Below are positions 1 through 10,386 of a stretch of DNA of 64,000 nt, one piece after another. The translations under genes were made by a program, and so were the position numbers. Numbering within the stretch: position 1 is the first letter of the stretch; every line of letters begins with the position of its first letter. The notes below the pieces were generated by a model, which worked only from the letters and a program-made list of their open reading frames with translations, was not told the origin of the DNA and made no database searches. Origin of the DNA: Lichtheimia corymbifera B2541 (taxonomy: Eukaryota > Mucoromycota > Mucoromycetes > Mucorales > Lichtheimiaceae); assembly GCA_000697475.1 (NCBI GenBank), contig JNEU01000741.1:98649-162648 (forward strand), written 5' to 3'.

Positions 1-357
1 GTCTTTCAGAGGTGTAATCTGTATCGTAATGGGATCGTTGCAATATGTCTTGACGACGACGACGACGACGAAATAGAGAACGCAGCAGTGTATAATCCCT
101 GCCAAGCGGGGATCTTTATTGACCGTTGTCATCCAGCACTCTGCCAAATTCACTTGAATTGCCGATATTAGACACCATGCATCCAAATCCCTCTGATCCG
201 CCCTTTCAAGACCATGGCAATGTACCCATTGAATCTCCTAAAGTTATAGCTCTCATCATGTCATCATTTCAAACAAGAACAAAATGTATTATTCACATTG
301 CGATTGGGAATTTTATCTTTTAAAAAACATGAATACACAACAATAAATGGTCTCCAT
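1..357. other. Left edge, no assignable gene
   Basis: Frame 1 on the plus strand is open from the window edge to a stop near position 171 and contains six consecutive Asp codons from a GAC repeat, so it could be the 3' end of a gene entering from the left, but no family is recognisable and the minus strand is open as well. The rest is probably 3' UTR of the minus-strand CWC22 gene. Confidence 0.3.
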
Positions 358-2460
358 TTAGCGTCTTCTTCTCTTGCGACGTGAGGTGCTATCATCACTG
401 CTGTAGCTACTTGCGGTATCACTATCCGAATCACTAACGCTGCGACCACGTCTTCTTCCTCTTCGATCATAACTTGGACTTCTTCTTCTGCTACTACGGC
501 GTCTGGAACTGTATGAACGGCGACGGCGGCTACGGCTGGGGCTACGACTGGAAACACTACCACTTTCCGATCCACTGCTGCTGCCGCTGCTGCTACTGCC
601 GGTGCTACTATCCGACTCGCTACCACTATCGCTATCGCTGCTGCTGCTGCCACTGCTGCTGCTGCTATCACTGCTGCTATCCGATTCACTTGATGATCCA
701 CCACGGCTCTTTCGCATGATTTGTTGAGGTGCGGTTCGAAGCCATTCACGTAAATCTTCTGTCAAAGCACCAAGACCGATACTTGTCCAATAATTGATGG
801 CGAAACGAGTGTTTTTGGGGTTGTCTTTGGGAAACATGCCTTGATAATATTCGAGCATATAAGGATCTTCCATACGTTCCTTTAGCTTTTTCAATCCAAG
901 GAATTCGCTGATTTCTTGAAAGAGGATCTTGATGAAAATACGTGATGCAGAGGTCGTGTCGTCTTCTGTAAGTCGAATCACTGAGAAACAAGTCCATGCC
1001 AACGAGTCGGTGTAGAATAAATGTCCAAATAATTTGGCAATGTTGCGAAGTCGATTTGTCTCGTAACGATGGATCGTCTCGTATACTTCGTTGAAGGCGA
1101 CTGTGAAGTTTTCACCCCATATCCTGTTGATCTTGCAGAATCGCTCGGCCATCAAACCATAAAACTTGAGAAACGTGCGTTCTTGAGAACAACATTCGAT
1201 GATCATGTTACAGAGCTCAATCTAGTCAAAAGGGATTGATTGATTAGTCTATGCGAAAAAGTCAAATTGTTTATAAAACATACCTCTTGTCCTTCAGGGA
1301 TATCAAGTTTCATGAGCTTGTGACAACATTCTTCAAAGTCAAGACTGGACATGACCGTCAAATAGATCTTGCGACGTAATTCAATCGTATCAGCATTGGT
1401 CTTGTCTTGAATCTCCATCTTTTGCTCCTCTTCATCCTCTTCGCTCTCGTCGTCACTTTCAGAGCCGCTCTCATCCGTGCCTGATTCATCTTCGGATCCT
1501 TCACCCAAGATCTCTGCCTTAAGTTCAGCATAACGTTCCTCGTTCTCCTTATAATCGGGGTCGTATTTGAAAATATTGAGCCGTTCCTCGACATCCAAAT
1601 CTTCGTCATCAAGGCCAATGTAATGTGTGATTTGATCATCTTCCTCGACAAGATCCAGATCTTGAACAACAGGCTGATTATCCTTGAACTTGTCTTTGCG
1701 TACTTGGAAAAGGACTTCGATCATGTACTGTGTTCGCTTATCGATCTTTCCTTCGTGTAGAATGGTGCGGAAACTCTCAAAGATGGCATTGTTGGGCTTT
1801 GGAGAAACGTTGGCCAAGTGAGCACCTACTTCACGCATGAAGCCGACAGCAATTTCCACTGAATCATCTGTAGGTTGTTGTAATAATAAAGCCAGGATCT
1901 GCAATGGTAAAATCTCGTGGACGACCAATTGATTGGCAAGATGGGCAATAAAGGTACACACGGAAAGGCAAACGGTCTAAATAGTTCCTTTAGTCATCGA
2001 TCTAATCCAATACCAAAAGTCCAAAGCTTACCTTATCATTACGTCGATAAGCACGTCTGAATTGAGTGACAAGGCGAGCTAATAGCAACGCGCCCACATC
2101 TGGTATCTTGGTATTGACAACCGCAGCGACAGCAGCGTAGACGGGTGTAAAACGCAAACTGGCACTTTGAGCTCGCATCAGACTACGACAAAGCAAGCCT
2201 CGACCTCGCACCAAATTCTCGCCAAACAACTCGGGAACAATCAGCTTGATATTGGAAGTGTTGATCTTGTTGATCAAGCCGTTGATGGACTTTTTCAAGG
2301 CTTCCCAGGTGATGCGTTGATATTCCTCGCCGGATTTGTCTGTAATCTGTTGCTGCATCTGTCGCAAGCGATGAGGTGGAATGTAGGCACCGCCTGCCCG
2401 TGTCAATGCAGCTGCACCAACAGCTCCTCGAGTGTCGACAACTACTTGATTGCTGGCCAT
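358..2460 (-). CDS. CWC22: Pre-mRNA-splicing factor CWC22 (nucampholin)
   Basis: Spliceosome component that, in the family, binds eIF4A3 and is needed for exon-junction-complex assembly and spliceosome activation in the nucleus. Three exons: 2460-2032, 1976-1284, 1221-358, about 661 aa. I chose the ATG at 2460 (MASNQ) because homologues begin just before [11 protein letters not shown]; an upstream in-frame ATG adds only 13 residues. The MIF4G domain follows ([16 protein letters not shown], then [11 protein letters not shown] and [10 protein letters not shown]). Next come an acidic linker ([20 protein letters not shown]) and the MA3 domain ([40 protein letters not shown]). The C-terminus is a Ser/Arg-rich tail with long Ser-Asp runs, typical of metazoan and fungal CWC22. 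Both introns are canonical GT-AG and phase-consistent. Divergent from the CENP-T-like gene across 178 bp. Confidence 0.95.
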
Positions 2461-2638
2461 TCGTTGAAACGCACGTAAAGAAAGTGATAGGAGAGGCAAG
2501 AGAATCAGCTAGTCGGAGGTTCACTTTTGAGTGTCTTACCCAATTGCTCCGTCGTCGTGACTCTTAATGGGTAGATGAAGCTCTCTCCTCCTCTCCTCCT
2601 CCTCCTCCTCTTGTACACACTTTTTATACTACGCGCAT
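2461..2638. promoter_or_regulatory. Short divergent promoter, CWC22 / CENP-T-like
   Basis: Only 178 bp separate the two divergent start codons, so both genes must share this promoter or start inside it. It carries a CT-rich tract (about 2580-2611, repeats of CTC and CCT) and a TTTTTATAC TATA-like stretch near 2621. No specific factor site is claimed. Confidence 0.5.
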
Positions 2639-4901
2639 ATGGAATCCCAACGCTACTATGAAAAGGACTCACCCAGAATGCCTATCGATTCATCAGACAC
2701 ACAATCGCAGAGTGATGCAAAGGTACATTGGGACATTGCAGTACCTGAACGAGTGAGCTGACGATAAAAGGATATAGTCGCTTTTCTCACAAAAGACAGG
2801 ATTAAGTCAAGGACGTGCCTCTTCTACCAATGATCCACTCTCACCTGCCAAAATAATGCGTCAACTGGGAGCATGTATGTGCTAATAGATCAACCAAGTT
2901 ATGATCCTAACAATGCCATTTTTCTAGTCGAGATGGATACAGCATCACAATCATCCTCCATTGTACAATCACAATCACAATCACAAAGACGCTTTTCACG
3001 TATTGGTTCACGACATCAAGAAGACTTTTTGACGCGTCGATCAAAGGTGGATCCAAGGGCGAGGCTTGAAGAGTTTCGACAAAGATATCAATTCTCTCGA
3101 CCGATGGCAAGTCGTGCACCAATAACTACAACAACAACGACAATGACTCCTCCTGATTTCTCATTTCGTCATCGACGCGACTGGAGACATAATGACTTGG
3201 AGGATTTTGATGACTTGTTGACGATCAAATCATACAGCACCGATACCAACTTTAGTGAATTCAACAGGGTCACACAAAGCAGTGTACAACCTCAAGCATC
3301 ACAGCAACCACCACAGCAACAGCCATCAGCTATTCGTGACGACGATGAAGATATGGATGAATTTGAATACAGAGCTCCAACACCTCTAGCAAGCGGTTTT
3401 AGTGTGCTTGATGATGATGACGACGACGATGATAATGGTCCACCGCATTCATGGCATCCTCCCCCTAACGCTTTATTCCAACAATCCCTTCTCAAACGAC
3501 GACGACTATCCCATTCAAACGATGAGCCCGACATTACTCATGATATTGGAATACAGAAGGATGATACTATGATACCACCACCACTACCCAATGTAACAGA
3601 GCAGGAAAGGCACCATTCTCAGAGTCAACAATCAAAAGAGGAATTGCAACATGAAAAAATACCAACACAAAGAACGCGTTTCATTACAAGCCAAAGATCA
3701 CAAATTCATGACGCAGAGATACCCCATCCACAAGAACAACAGCCAGCAGACACATCGAATGACTTGGTCAAGGATTGGTTACAAAGTACCCATGCCGTTG
3801 AAAAAGACAAAGCCATCACTTCATCTCTGCAGGAACAACAACAGCAACCAATATCACAAAAAGCCATCAACGACAAAGACAAAGCCAGCACTTCATCTCT
3901 GCTGCATAAACAACAAAAACAACAACAATCAACACAATCAACACAACCACAAGATATCAAGGGAAAAGGCAAAGCTAATATTTCGCAACCACTATCAGTA
4001 TCACCACAACGAGAAAAGGAGCCATCACCTATGCCCAACATGGATTTTGAGATTGACTTTGATGATATGGATTTCGGTGGAGATGATTATAATCAACAGC
4101 CATCACCCTCACCGCCACTACAACCACAACCACCACGACCCTCAAGTGAAGAACATGTTGCTTCAAGTAGTCGAGAGAATACATCCACTCAAGAGAATGA
4201 AGCAAGTGTACCAGAACAAAGACACCTGTAAGTACAATCAAATGTGCGGGGAGAGGATGGATGAATGGCTCATTGTATTGGATGTATCATAAAGGGATCC
4301 TAAAGCGTTGATACAAGTACGTTCAGAAGGGCGTTTTGGTATTCAAGCATTGGCTGCAAAGGATGCCGAGATTCTCAGGTAAGTGTGTGTGTGTGTGTGG
4401 ATGCATAGCAAATGAGCTTAAACCTGCTTGCATAGAGGGTCGACCAATCTACGCAATATTCGCCATTTAGGGCAGCTTGGCAAAATCATGTTCAGAAAGG
4501 CAGCTATTCGCATGAGCAAAGAAGCTGAACAGCGGTTGAGTGTAATGTAAGTCAACAACCTCACTCGTCGACAGCATCCTTTATTAAACAAGATGTACAT
4601 AGATCCGACACGTTTTACAAGCAAGCTACTGATGATTTGGTCGCGTATGCCAAACATGCTAAAAGACACTCGATCAGCAAGGAGGATGCAGTCATGTTGC
4701 TTCGTCGGTAAGTGTGTTGGTGAATCAATCATGCAAGAACACGTTGACGAACCCAGAAATCGTAGGCAAGAGCGGATAATGGATGACACTCCAGTTGAGG
4801 AATTAGCGCACAAGTACCTTCCTAGAGAAATGTGGGACGAGTTTTGCGTGTCTGCACTTGCGTATAACGAGCTATATCCAAAGGAAAAACCGAGCGTTTA
4901 A
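2639..4901 (+). CDS. CENP-T-like kinetochore protein (histone-fold C-terminus)
   Basis: Probable inner-kinetochore protein. Seven exons: 2639-2722, 2778-2874, 2928-4227, 4295-4378, 4436-4546, 4603-4707, 4766-4901; about 638 aa with all phases consistent. Residues 60-490 are low complexity (Gln, Asp and Ser/Pro rich), as in CENP-T. The last ~145 residues carry the recognisable part. A first helix segment (RKAAIRMSKEAEQRL) leads into FYKQATDDLVAYAKHAKRHS, which matches the CENP-T histone-fold pattern of a helix followed by AYxxHAxRxx. Then come SKEDAVMLLRRQ and the CENP-T-specific extension EELAHKYLPREMWDEFCVSA (compare family LVERHLPLEYRxLLIPxA). The N-terminus has SPAKIMRQL and basic segments that could be Ndc80- or Mis12-binding, but this is inference. 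Other histone-fold proteins (CENP-W, -S, -X) are far shorter. Exon 6 starts at an AG closely downstream of the 4546 donor, so a small boundary error is possible. Confidence 0.72.
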
Positions 4902-5023
4902 AAAGCATGTACATATCGTTTTGCATATATTAGAGTGTAATAGCTTCTTTTTAAAAATTATACATAGGGGCGCAAGAGGCGCTCAAGTACAAAGTCATAT
5001 ATATAAATAGCATACATGATGCA

Positions 5024-5341
5024 TCATTCCTGCCACCAATGCATTCTGTGGAAAGTTCTATAAAAAGCTTGACGGATGGAGCGAGTAGTAGTCTGCTGTT
5101 TCCGGGGTTTGTTACTTGGCGTGACAATACGTCGAATAGAGGATCGCATTCGGGTAGGCTGCTTGTACCAAGCATCATCATCATCATCATGCTGGTTCTC
5201 GTCACCGAGAAAGAATTCCATGGTAAGATAGGATTCGTTCCACCACTTGTGTTCATTATGATCCGATTGGTATTTCAATGTTGTTGGGTGGATAGTAGTA
5301 GTGGTAGTAGTACTCGAAGTCACCGGATAGTAGCAGGACAT
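5024..5341 (-). CDS. Small basic hypothetical protein
   Basis: Single open frame of 105 aa starting at an ATG (MSCYYPV) and ending in MHWWQE. It has a Thr-run, an Asp-run (HDDDDDAW) and a basic C-terminal half (RMRSSIRRIVTP, TTTRSIRQAFYRTF) that could be an amphipathic helix. The Trp/Tyr content argues against pure noise, but there is no family match I recognise, no intron, and the short length makes chance possible. It lies between the 3' ends of the convergent CENP-T-like and bZIP genes, so it could also be UTR sequence. Confidence 0.4.
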   Translation of the reverse strand: MSCYYPVTSSTTTTTTIHPTTLKYQSDHNEHKWWNESYLTMEFFLGDENQHDDDDDAWYKQPTRMRSSIRRIVTPSNKPRKQQTTTRSIRQAFYRTFHRMHWWQE

Positions 5342-5940
5342 TGGTCACTAAAAGTTGAGAGAAAAGAGAGCAATGAAAAGAAAAAGAAATGAGGATAAAG
5401 GAACGTATGTAAATAAAGGGTTCACCATCCAAGTTGGATGCATGTCAACAACGACACATCAATGTATAATGTTTCCCGGGCTTGGCACACCAAAAGTCCA
5501 TGAGATGATTTTTGCATGCATTGGGAACCTTTTTGCTGCTGTTCCCCAAAAAGATACATGCACAGCACAATGAATATTCCTGATCCCGTTAACAACGCAC
5601 GACATCACCTGAGACCTACATGTTGTTGTCTCCACTTTTTTGTCAAGAAATAATATCAAGGGGGTATGTGAGGGATGGTGCACTCCTTTCATCTGTTCCT
5701 GCTGCTGCTGCTGCTGCCGGTACACTTGAATCTCACATTTAATCTAGACCCACCTTTGTTGTTTCATGTCCAATTTTTTTCTTTATTCTTACATGGGCTC
5801 TTTGTTTGATTGAACAGTAAGGAGAGGTGGTGGAGGAGGAGGAGGCAAATTAATGTACACGTTAAAAGGTATATTATGGGTTGTGGTCGTCGGAGGAAAT
5901 GCTGCAATAATAGAGTGGTGTGTGTGTGTGTGTGTTATGA
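5342..5940. other. Intergenic, no gene seen
   Basis: About 600 bp downstream of the bZIP stop. Contains a CTG-repeat tract near 5700 and a GT-repeat near 5920. No open frame with coding character; likely 3' UTR of the bZIP gene and, if the small ORF is real, its promoter. Confidence 0.5.
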
Positions 5941-6615
5941 TCATCGACGCACCAATGCTTCATGTGCTTCAGCAAGCTGTGTCTCCAACTCATGCACGCG
6001 TTTCTCATACTTGTCTTGTTTTCGTTTGGCCGCGTCACGTTCACTCTCCAATACCGCAACCTTGAGCTGCAGTTGCTCATTCAATGTTTGTAGTTCTTTT
6101 ACTCGTCGTTCCAATCCTTCCATCTTTTGTACTTTACGTAACCGTGACCGACGTGCTGCATCCGTGTTACGTTGTCGTTTAAGAGCAATCTCATCTTTAG
6201 AATCAAGGCTGCTGGTTGATGATGAGGATCGTTTGTTACGCATACAAGAAGAGGTGGTGGTGGTTGTTGTTTTGGTGGTGTCGGTGATTGAGGATAGGGA
6301 ATTGGTAGTAGCTGCAGAAAGAGCTTGCATGGATGATGGTTGTTGGAGAGCTGTCAATGTAGCAAACGCCTTGAATATAGCAGTGAGTGGCATAGGCGCA
6401 TTATTGTTATTTGATGTTGAATGATGATGTATCTCCTCGGGTTCGGCCTTTACAACGATATTGCTGCTGCTGTCACTTTTTGACGTGTCTTGCTCTGATG
6501 GCTGTAAAAGACCTGATGCTACGAGTTCGGTTTCCAACCATTCATCCAACTTATTTGGATCAAGACGTGTATTCTTTTGAGATCGTGTTTCTTTTTTGGT
6601 TGAAGGTGCAGCCAT
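5941..6615 (-). CDS. bZIP transcription factor, GCN4/CpcA type
   Basis: Sequence-specific DNA-binding regulator, 224 aa, single exon. I start at MAAPSTKK (6615); the frame is open further up but that stretch (FFSFSFLSSLLF) looks like untranslated pyrimidine-rich DNA. The C-terminus is a bZIP: basic region RQRNTDAARRSRLRKVQK has the N-T-x-A-A-R-R-S-R signature typical of Gcn4/CpcA. It is followed directly by a long leucine zipper running to the last residues (LERRVKELQTL, LQLKVAVLESE, HELETQLAEAH). The N-terminal part has an acidic/Ser-rich stretch (SEQDTSKSDSSSNIVVKAEP) as in activation domains. In the family the target is the TGACTC element of amino-acid biosynthesis genes; that role here is inference. 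No short uORFs were examined in detail. Confidence 0.85.
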   Translation of the reverse strand: MAAPSTKKETRSQKNTRLDPNKLDEWLETELVASGLLQPSEQDTSKSDSSSNIVVKAEPEEIHHHSTSNNNNAPMPLTAIFKAFATLTALQQPSSMQALSAATTNSLSSITDTTKTTTTTTSSCMRNKRSSSSTSSLDSKDEIALKRQRNTDAARRSRLRKVQKMEGLERRVKELQTLNEQLQLKVAVLESERDAAKRKQDKYEKRVHELETQLAEAHEALVRR

Positions 6616-6775
6616 GATGCTATGTGTGAATAATAGTGAAGAAAGGAACGAAAAAGAGAAGAAAAGAAAATGACGAAACACTTTAGGTTACTCAGATATG
6701 GTGATAACGGGAAGTTGATAAGGCACATGGATAATCTCCGCATCAATCTCTCTTTTATGTATGTACATGGGGGTT

Positions 6776-7860
6776 CTAATTGTTGCCTACTGGTAACCAT
6801 TCTACGTATGCTGTGAGGATATTATACAATCGTTCAATCACTCGAGCCCGACTATTGTCAGCAAGGATCTCCTTTGGTGGTCGATCGGCAAGGTAATTGT
6901 TGTCTGTGATCAAGAGGTCTGTCGAGAGTCCAATGTTGCACCCGAGTCCATCATCCCAAAATTGCCTTTTTTGTTTGGTCAAATAGTTGGATGTTTCCAC
7001 CAACAGTGAAAGCACTTTGCATAGACCATCGTGCCTAAAGAATATCCCGATCGTGTTGATAAAAGCGCTCCTTCAGTCCACAATAAACTTACTGCACATC
7101 CTGACAATCATTTCCATCGGGTATAGAGGATACAAGGCGTAAAAGATCCATCGCCACAATAAGACAAGGTGGTTGGTTGCCATGGTCACGTTGTATCCAG
7201 GATAATAAATCTGATCCGCTGCCGCTGCCGCCACCGCCACCGTTACCAGACAAATGCAACGCACAGAGCACAGCCTTCAATTGTGGAGTGTTTTCAACGG
7301 TACTTGATCCATCAATCGTGCAGCATAAATCAGCAACAAACAAACATAGAAAACGCTGGTGGAAGTAAAGAAGAATAGCTCACCAAATGCGAATGCCTTC
7401 CAACCACCTCCTATCTTCCCAACGCGATCCATCAGCCTTCATATCTTGACTCATGGCTCGCAATGCTTGCTCCAATGCTGCTTTGTTCTTGGTGAAAATC
7501 AATGCCCATGGTCGTAATGGGAACGTGGCTTCAGGACCCAATAGCTCTTCCACAGCCTGGTTGCATTGTAGTCGTTTCTGTTGTAACTGCAATATACAGA
7601 ATTCCAAAATGGTTCTTTGAACAATTGGTGTGTGTGTAAGTGAATGAGCGAGTGTGTGTGAGTGCGTCAATGTCAAGATCGGGAAAGAACGGGGGGGAAA
7701 CATACTTTGCATTCTGCGTGTCATTGCTTCCCAGGCGTAAAAAGTAGCGGGCTTGCATATGATGAAAGATAAAGAACTGTAGCACAGAGAGTGTTATCTC
7801 CTCAAGAGCACCTCCTTTTCCGGGCAAAATAGGCGAGAGCGCGTGATTTTCCGTCGTCAT
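6776..7860 (-). CDS. SWSAP1-like RecA-fold protein (Rad51-paralog-type, degenerate P-loop)
   Basis: Putative homologous-recombination accessory protein. Four exons: 7860-7706, 7614-7384, 7302-7093, 7034-6776; 284 aa, phases consistent. The order of elements follows animal SWSAP1 and the RecA core. A hydrophobic strand with a degenerate Walker A (FLRLGSNDTQNAKT, created across the first splice junction, keeps K-T but has two extra residues) leads into helix ILEFCILQLQQ. Strand 2 is WALIFTKNKAALEQ, strand 3 LEGIRICTVENTPQLK, and the Walker-B-like strand PCLIVAMDLLRLV is followed by a helix (LCKVLSLLVETSNYL). A final strand/helix is DLLITDNNYL and RVIERLYNILTAYVEWLP. A Gly/Ser linker (SGNGGGGGSGSGS) interrupts the middle. 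The Walker B Asp is kept (AMD). The assignment rests on pattern and spacing, not on a high-identity match; a different RecA-like or P-loop protein is possible. The partner SWS1 (SWIM zinc finger) is not in the window. Confidence 0.45.
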
Positions 7861-8220
7861 ACGTTTGCCACAAGCAGACAATGCATGACGCTGTTCTTGG
7901 TATATGTATTTCTTGTGACACAGGTGCACTTAACTCGGGCGTATATGGGTGTGTTGTATGTTGTTGGTGTGTAGTAGTGGTGGTAGTGTGACATGTGGTG
8001 GTGGTGGTGATGATGATGATAGTGGATGGTAGATTATATGCAGAAAACGATTATACTGATCGCACTTGATCATCGTATTCTCCGGAGAAAAGCATGATTG
8101 GTCCGAATAGGATTGTATACACACTTTGCTCATTGCCCCGTTCCTCGGAAGAGTCTTACCAGGTGAGACAAGACTCAGTAGTATATAGAGAGGGAGAGAG
8201 CGAGAGAGAGACCTAGCTGC

Positions 8221-8680
8221 TGATAAGATAACAAAATTCCTATCCCGGTGACACACTTGGCATTATCCCCCACATCACCCCGAGCATATGATTTTTTAGC
8301 CCTGTTGTATAATGTCATTGCCCATCGGGAGATCTTGATGATGATGAAGATGATGATGATGATGAACCAAGATGAAAGATAATGATAACAAAGTTTTTTA
8401 TCGCCTTATCTTGCATCTGCAATCCAATACCACCAACCGCCCCCCCTCTTTTATCGCATTGCCCCAATGTATGAGCCAATAAAGCTATAGTATCAATACC
8501 TTATCAGCAAGTGCGCTACTTTTACCCAAAGAGTAATGATCAAAAAAAGCAGGGAGCATTAACGGGTGAGTCCGGCGGATACGCTGATCACCAAAAGGGA
8601 TGTGATCGATAGGCTGAGATACTTACCATTATCAATGGATGGTGCGCCAGCTTCTCCAAACAAATATAAATTCCTTATCT
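8221..8680. promoter_or_regulatory. Cluster of GATA-factor motifs upstream of glutamine synthetase
   Basis: The 896-bp divergent gap 7861-8756 holds a dense set of WGATAA / TTATCW hexamers: 8221-8226, 8226-8231, 8377-8382, 8383-8388, 8406-8411, 8501-8506, 8629-8634 and 8675-8680, several of them in pairs. A TATA-like AAATATAAA lies at about 8662-8670, roughly 90 bp before the ATG. GATA factors of the AreA/Nit2 family activate glutamine synthetase under nitrogen limitation in fungi, so this is the expected logic. The sites are seen; the regulation is inferred. An ATG-rich microsatellite (about 8335-8365) lies in the same gap. Confidence 0.6.
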
Positions 8681-8756
8681 CCTTCAAGCAATTCTTTTTT
8701 CTTTTCATATCACCCATACCTCTTCTCCTACATCACACATACACACATATAACATC

Positions 8757-9943
8757 ATGTCCGTGACTTCCAATGCCAAACTTCTTGACAAGTACATGTC
8801 TTTGGATCAGCGTAATGCTGTCCAAGTCGAGTATGTGTGGATTGACGGTTTCAACAACTTGAGATGCAAGACCAAGACCGTCTACAAGGTGCCCCAATCA
8901 GCAGCTGACTTGTCTGAATGGAACTATGATGGCTCTTCCACTGGTCAAGCTGAAGGACATGACTCTGATGTGTTGATCCAGCCCGTTGCTCTCTTTGCTG
9001 ATCCTTTCCGTGGTGGCAACAACAAGATTGTTCTTTGTGAAACTTTCAATCCTGGTATGTATGATGATAACAATGACATTAGCATGGAATCACTCAACTC
9101 TTTATTTCAGATGGCACTCCTCACAAGACCAACTACCGCAATGCTTGCAAAAAGATCATGGATGCTCATGCTGATTCCCATCCTTGGTTCGGCCTTGAAC
9201 AAGAATACATGTTCTTTGACCCTGAAACCGAGAAGCCTTATGGCTGGCCTAAGCATGGTTACCCTGAACCACAGGTAAGGCAATAGCAACAATGGCATCT
9301 TTATGGAATGAATGATTGACTTTTTGGAACACAGGGTAAATACTACTGCGGTGTTGGTGCTGGCAAGATCTTTGGCCGTGATATTGTTGAAGCTCATTAC
9401 CGTGCATGCTTGTATGCTGGTATCAAGATCTCTGGTGTCAATGCTGAGGTTGCACCTGGTCAATTTGAGTTCCAAGTTGGTCCTTGTGAAGGCATTGAGG
9501 GTGGTGATCATTTGTGGATGGCTCGGTATCTTTTGGAAAGAGTCGCTGAAGACTTTGGTATTGCCGTCTCTATTCATCCCAAGCCTGTTGCTGGTGACTG
9601 GAATGGTGCTGGTTGCCACACCAACTTTTCCACCAAGGAAATGCGTGAAGAAGGTGGTATCAAGGCCATCGAAAAGGCTATTGCCAATATGGCCAAGCGT
9701 CACCTTGAACACATTGCCGTTTATGGTGAAGACAATGATCAGCGTTTGACGGGTCGTCATGAAACTGGCCATATCGGTACTTTCAACTATGGTGTCGCCA
9801 ATCGTGGTGCTTCCATTCGTATTCCCCGTCACGTTGGCAAGGAAGGCAAGGGATACCTTGAAGACCGCCGTCCAGCTTCCAACATTGATCCTTACCGTGT
9901 CACTGGCATCATTGTTGAATCCACTTTCCTTCCTGAAAACTAA
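8757..9943 (+). CDS. GLN1: Glutamine synthetase (type II)
   Basis: Cytosolic enzyme making glutamine from glutamate, ammonia and ATP (EC 6.3.1.2). Three exons: 8757-9054, 9111-9274, 9335-9943; 356 aa, the normal length for eukaryotic GS. Visible signatures: [11 protein letters not shown] near residue 60, [13 protein letters not shown] (first Mg-binding Glu residues), [27 protein letters not shown], the glutamate-binding [20 protein letters not shown] and IRIPR. All catalytic landmarks are intact. Codon use is strongly biased to C-ending codons in several boxes, as expected of a highly expressed gene. Preceded by a GATA motif cluster; divergent from the SWSAP1-like gene. Confidence 0.97.
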
Positions 9944-10386
9944 ACATTTATATTTACAGTCATTATCATCCACCCATTTATACACGCGGTCCTCCCTTTC
10001 ACATATCTATTTATCCAACCCCTCAAAACCCATATATTGTACATAGCTTTTCCGCATAAAGAGCCATATTTTTGATTTTGCTTTTCACATGCTGCTACTT
10101 TTGAGTATTCTCAACTCATTGGTAAACAACGTAAATGATGTGCTTTTATGTTTGTGTATATGTGAGTAGAGGCTAAACCTATAAGTGACTATGGAAACAA
10201 GCTTGGCACTGAATATGTATGGCTGAGTGTTGTGGCTACTGTGTATGTTTAGTGGGATCGAAGGGTAACAAAGCCCTTTGTGTCACTTTAATTGCGCACT
10301 ATAACTTTTTGTCCTGCATGATGCTTTTGCAGTAGCTCCCCTTTTTCCTTTCTTTCCCCTTTTCAACAACAACAACAACAACAACC

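Noticed and set aside
264..749. 161-residue Ala/Val-rich minus-strand frame overlapping CWC22
   Set aside because: It is the shifted frame of the CWC22 Ser/Arg-repeat region; the CWC22 frame has clear family homology.
3651..4292. 213-residue plus-strand frame overlapping the CENP-T-like gene
   Set aside because: Shadow frame of the CAA-rich exon 3; it lacks a stop only because of the repeats.
9107..9985. 292-residue minus-strand frame antisense to glutamine synthetase
   Set aside because: Long antisense open frames are common opposite biased, highly expressed genes; no motif is present.
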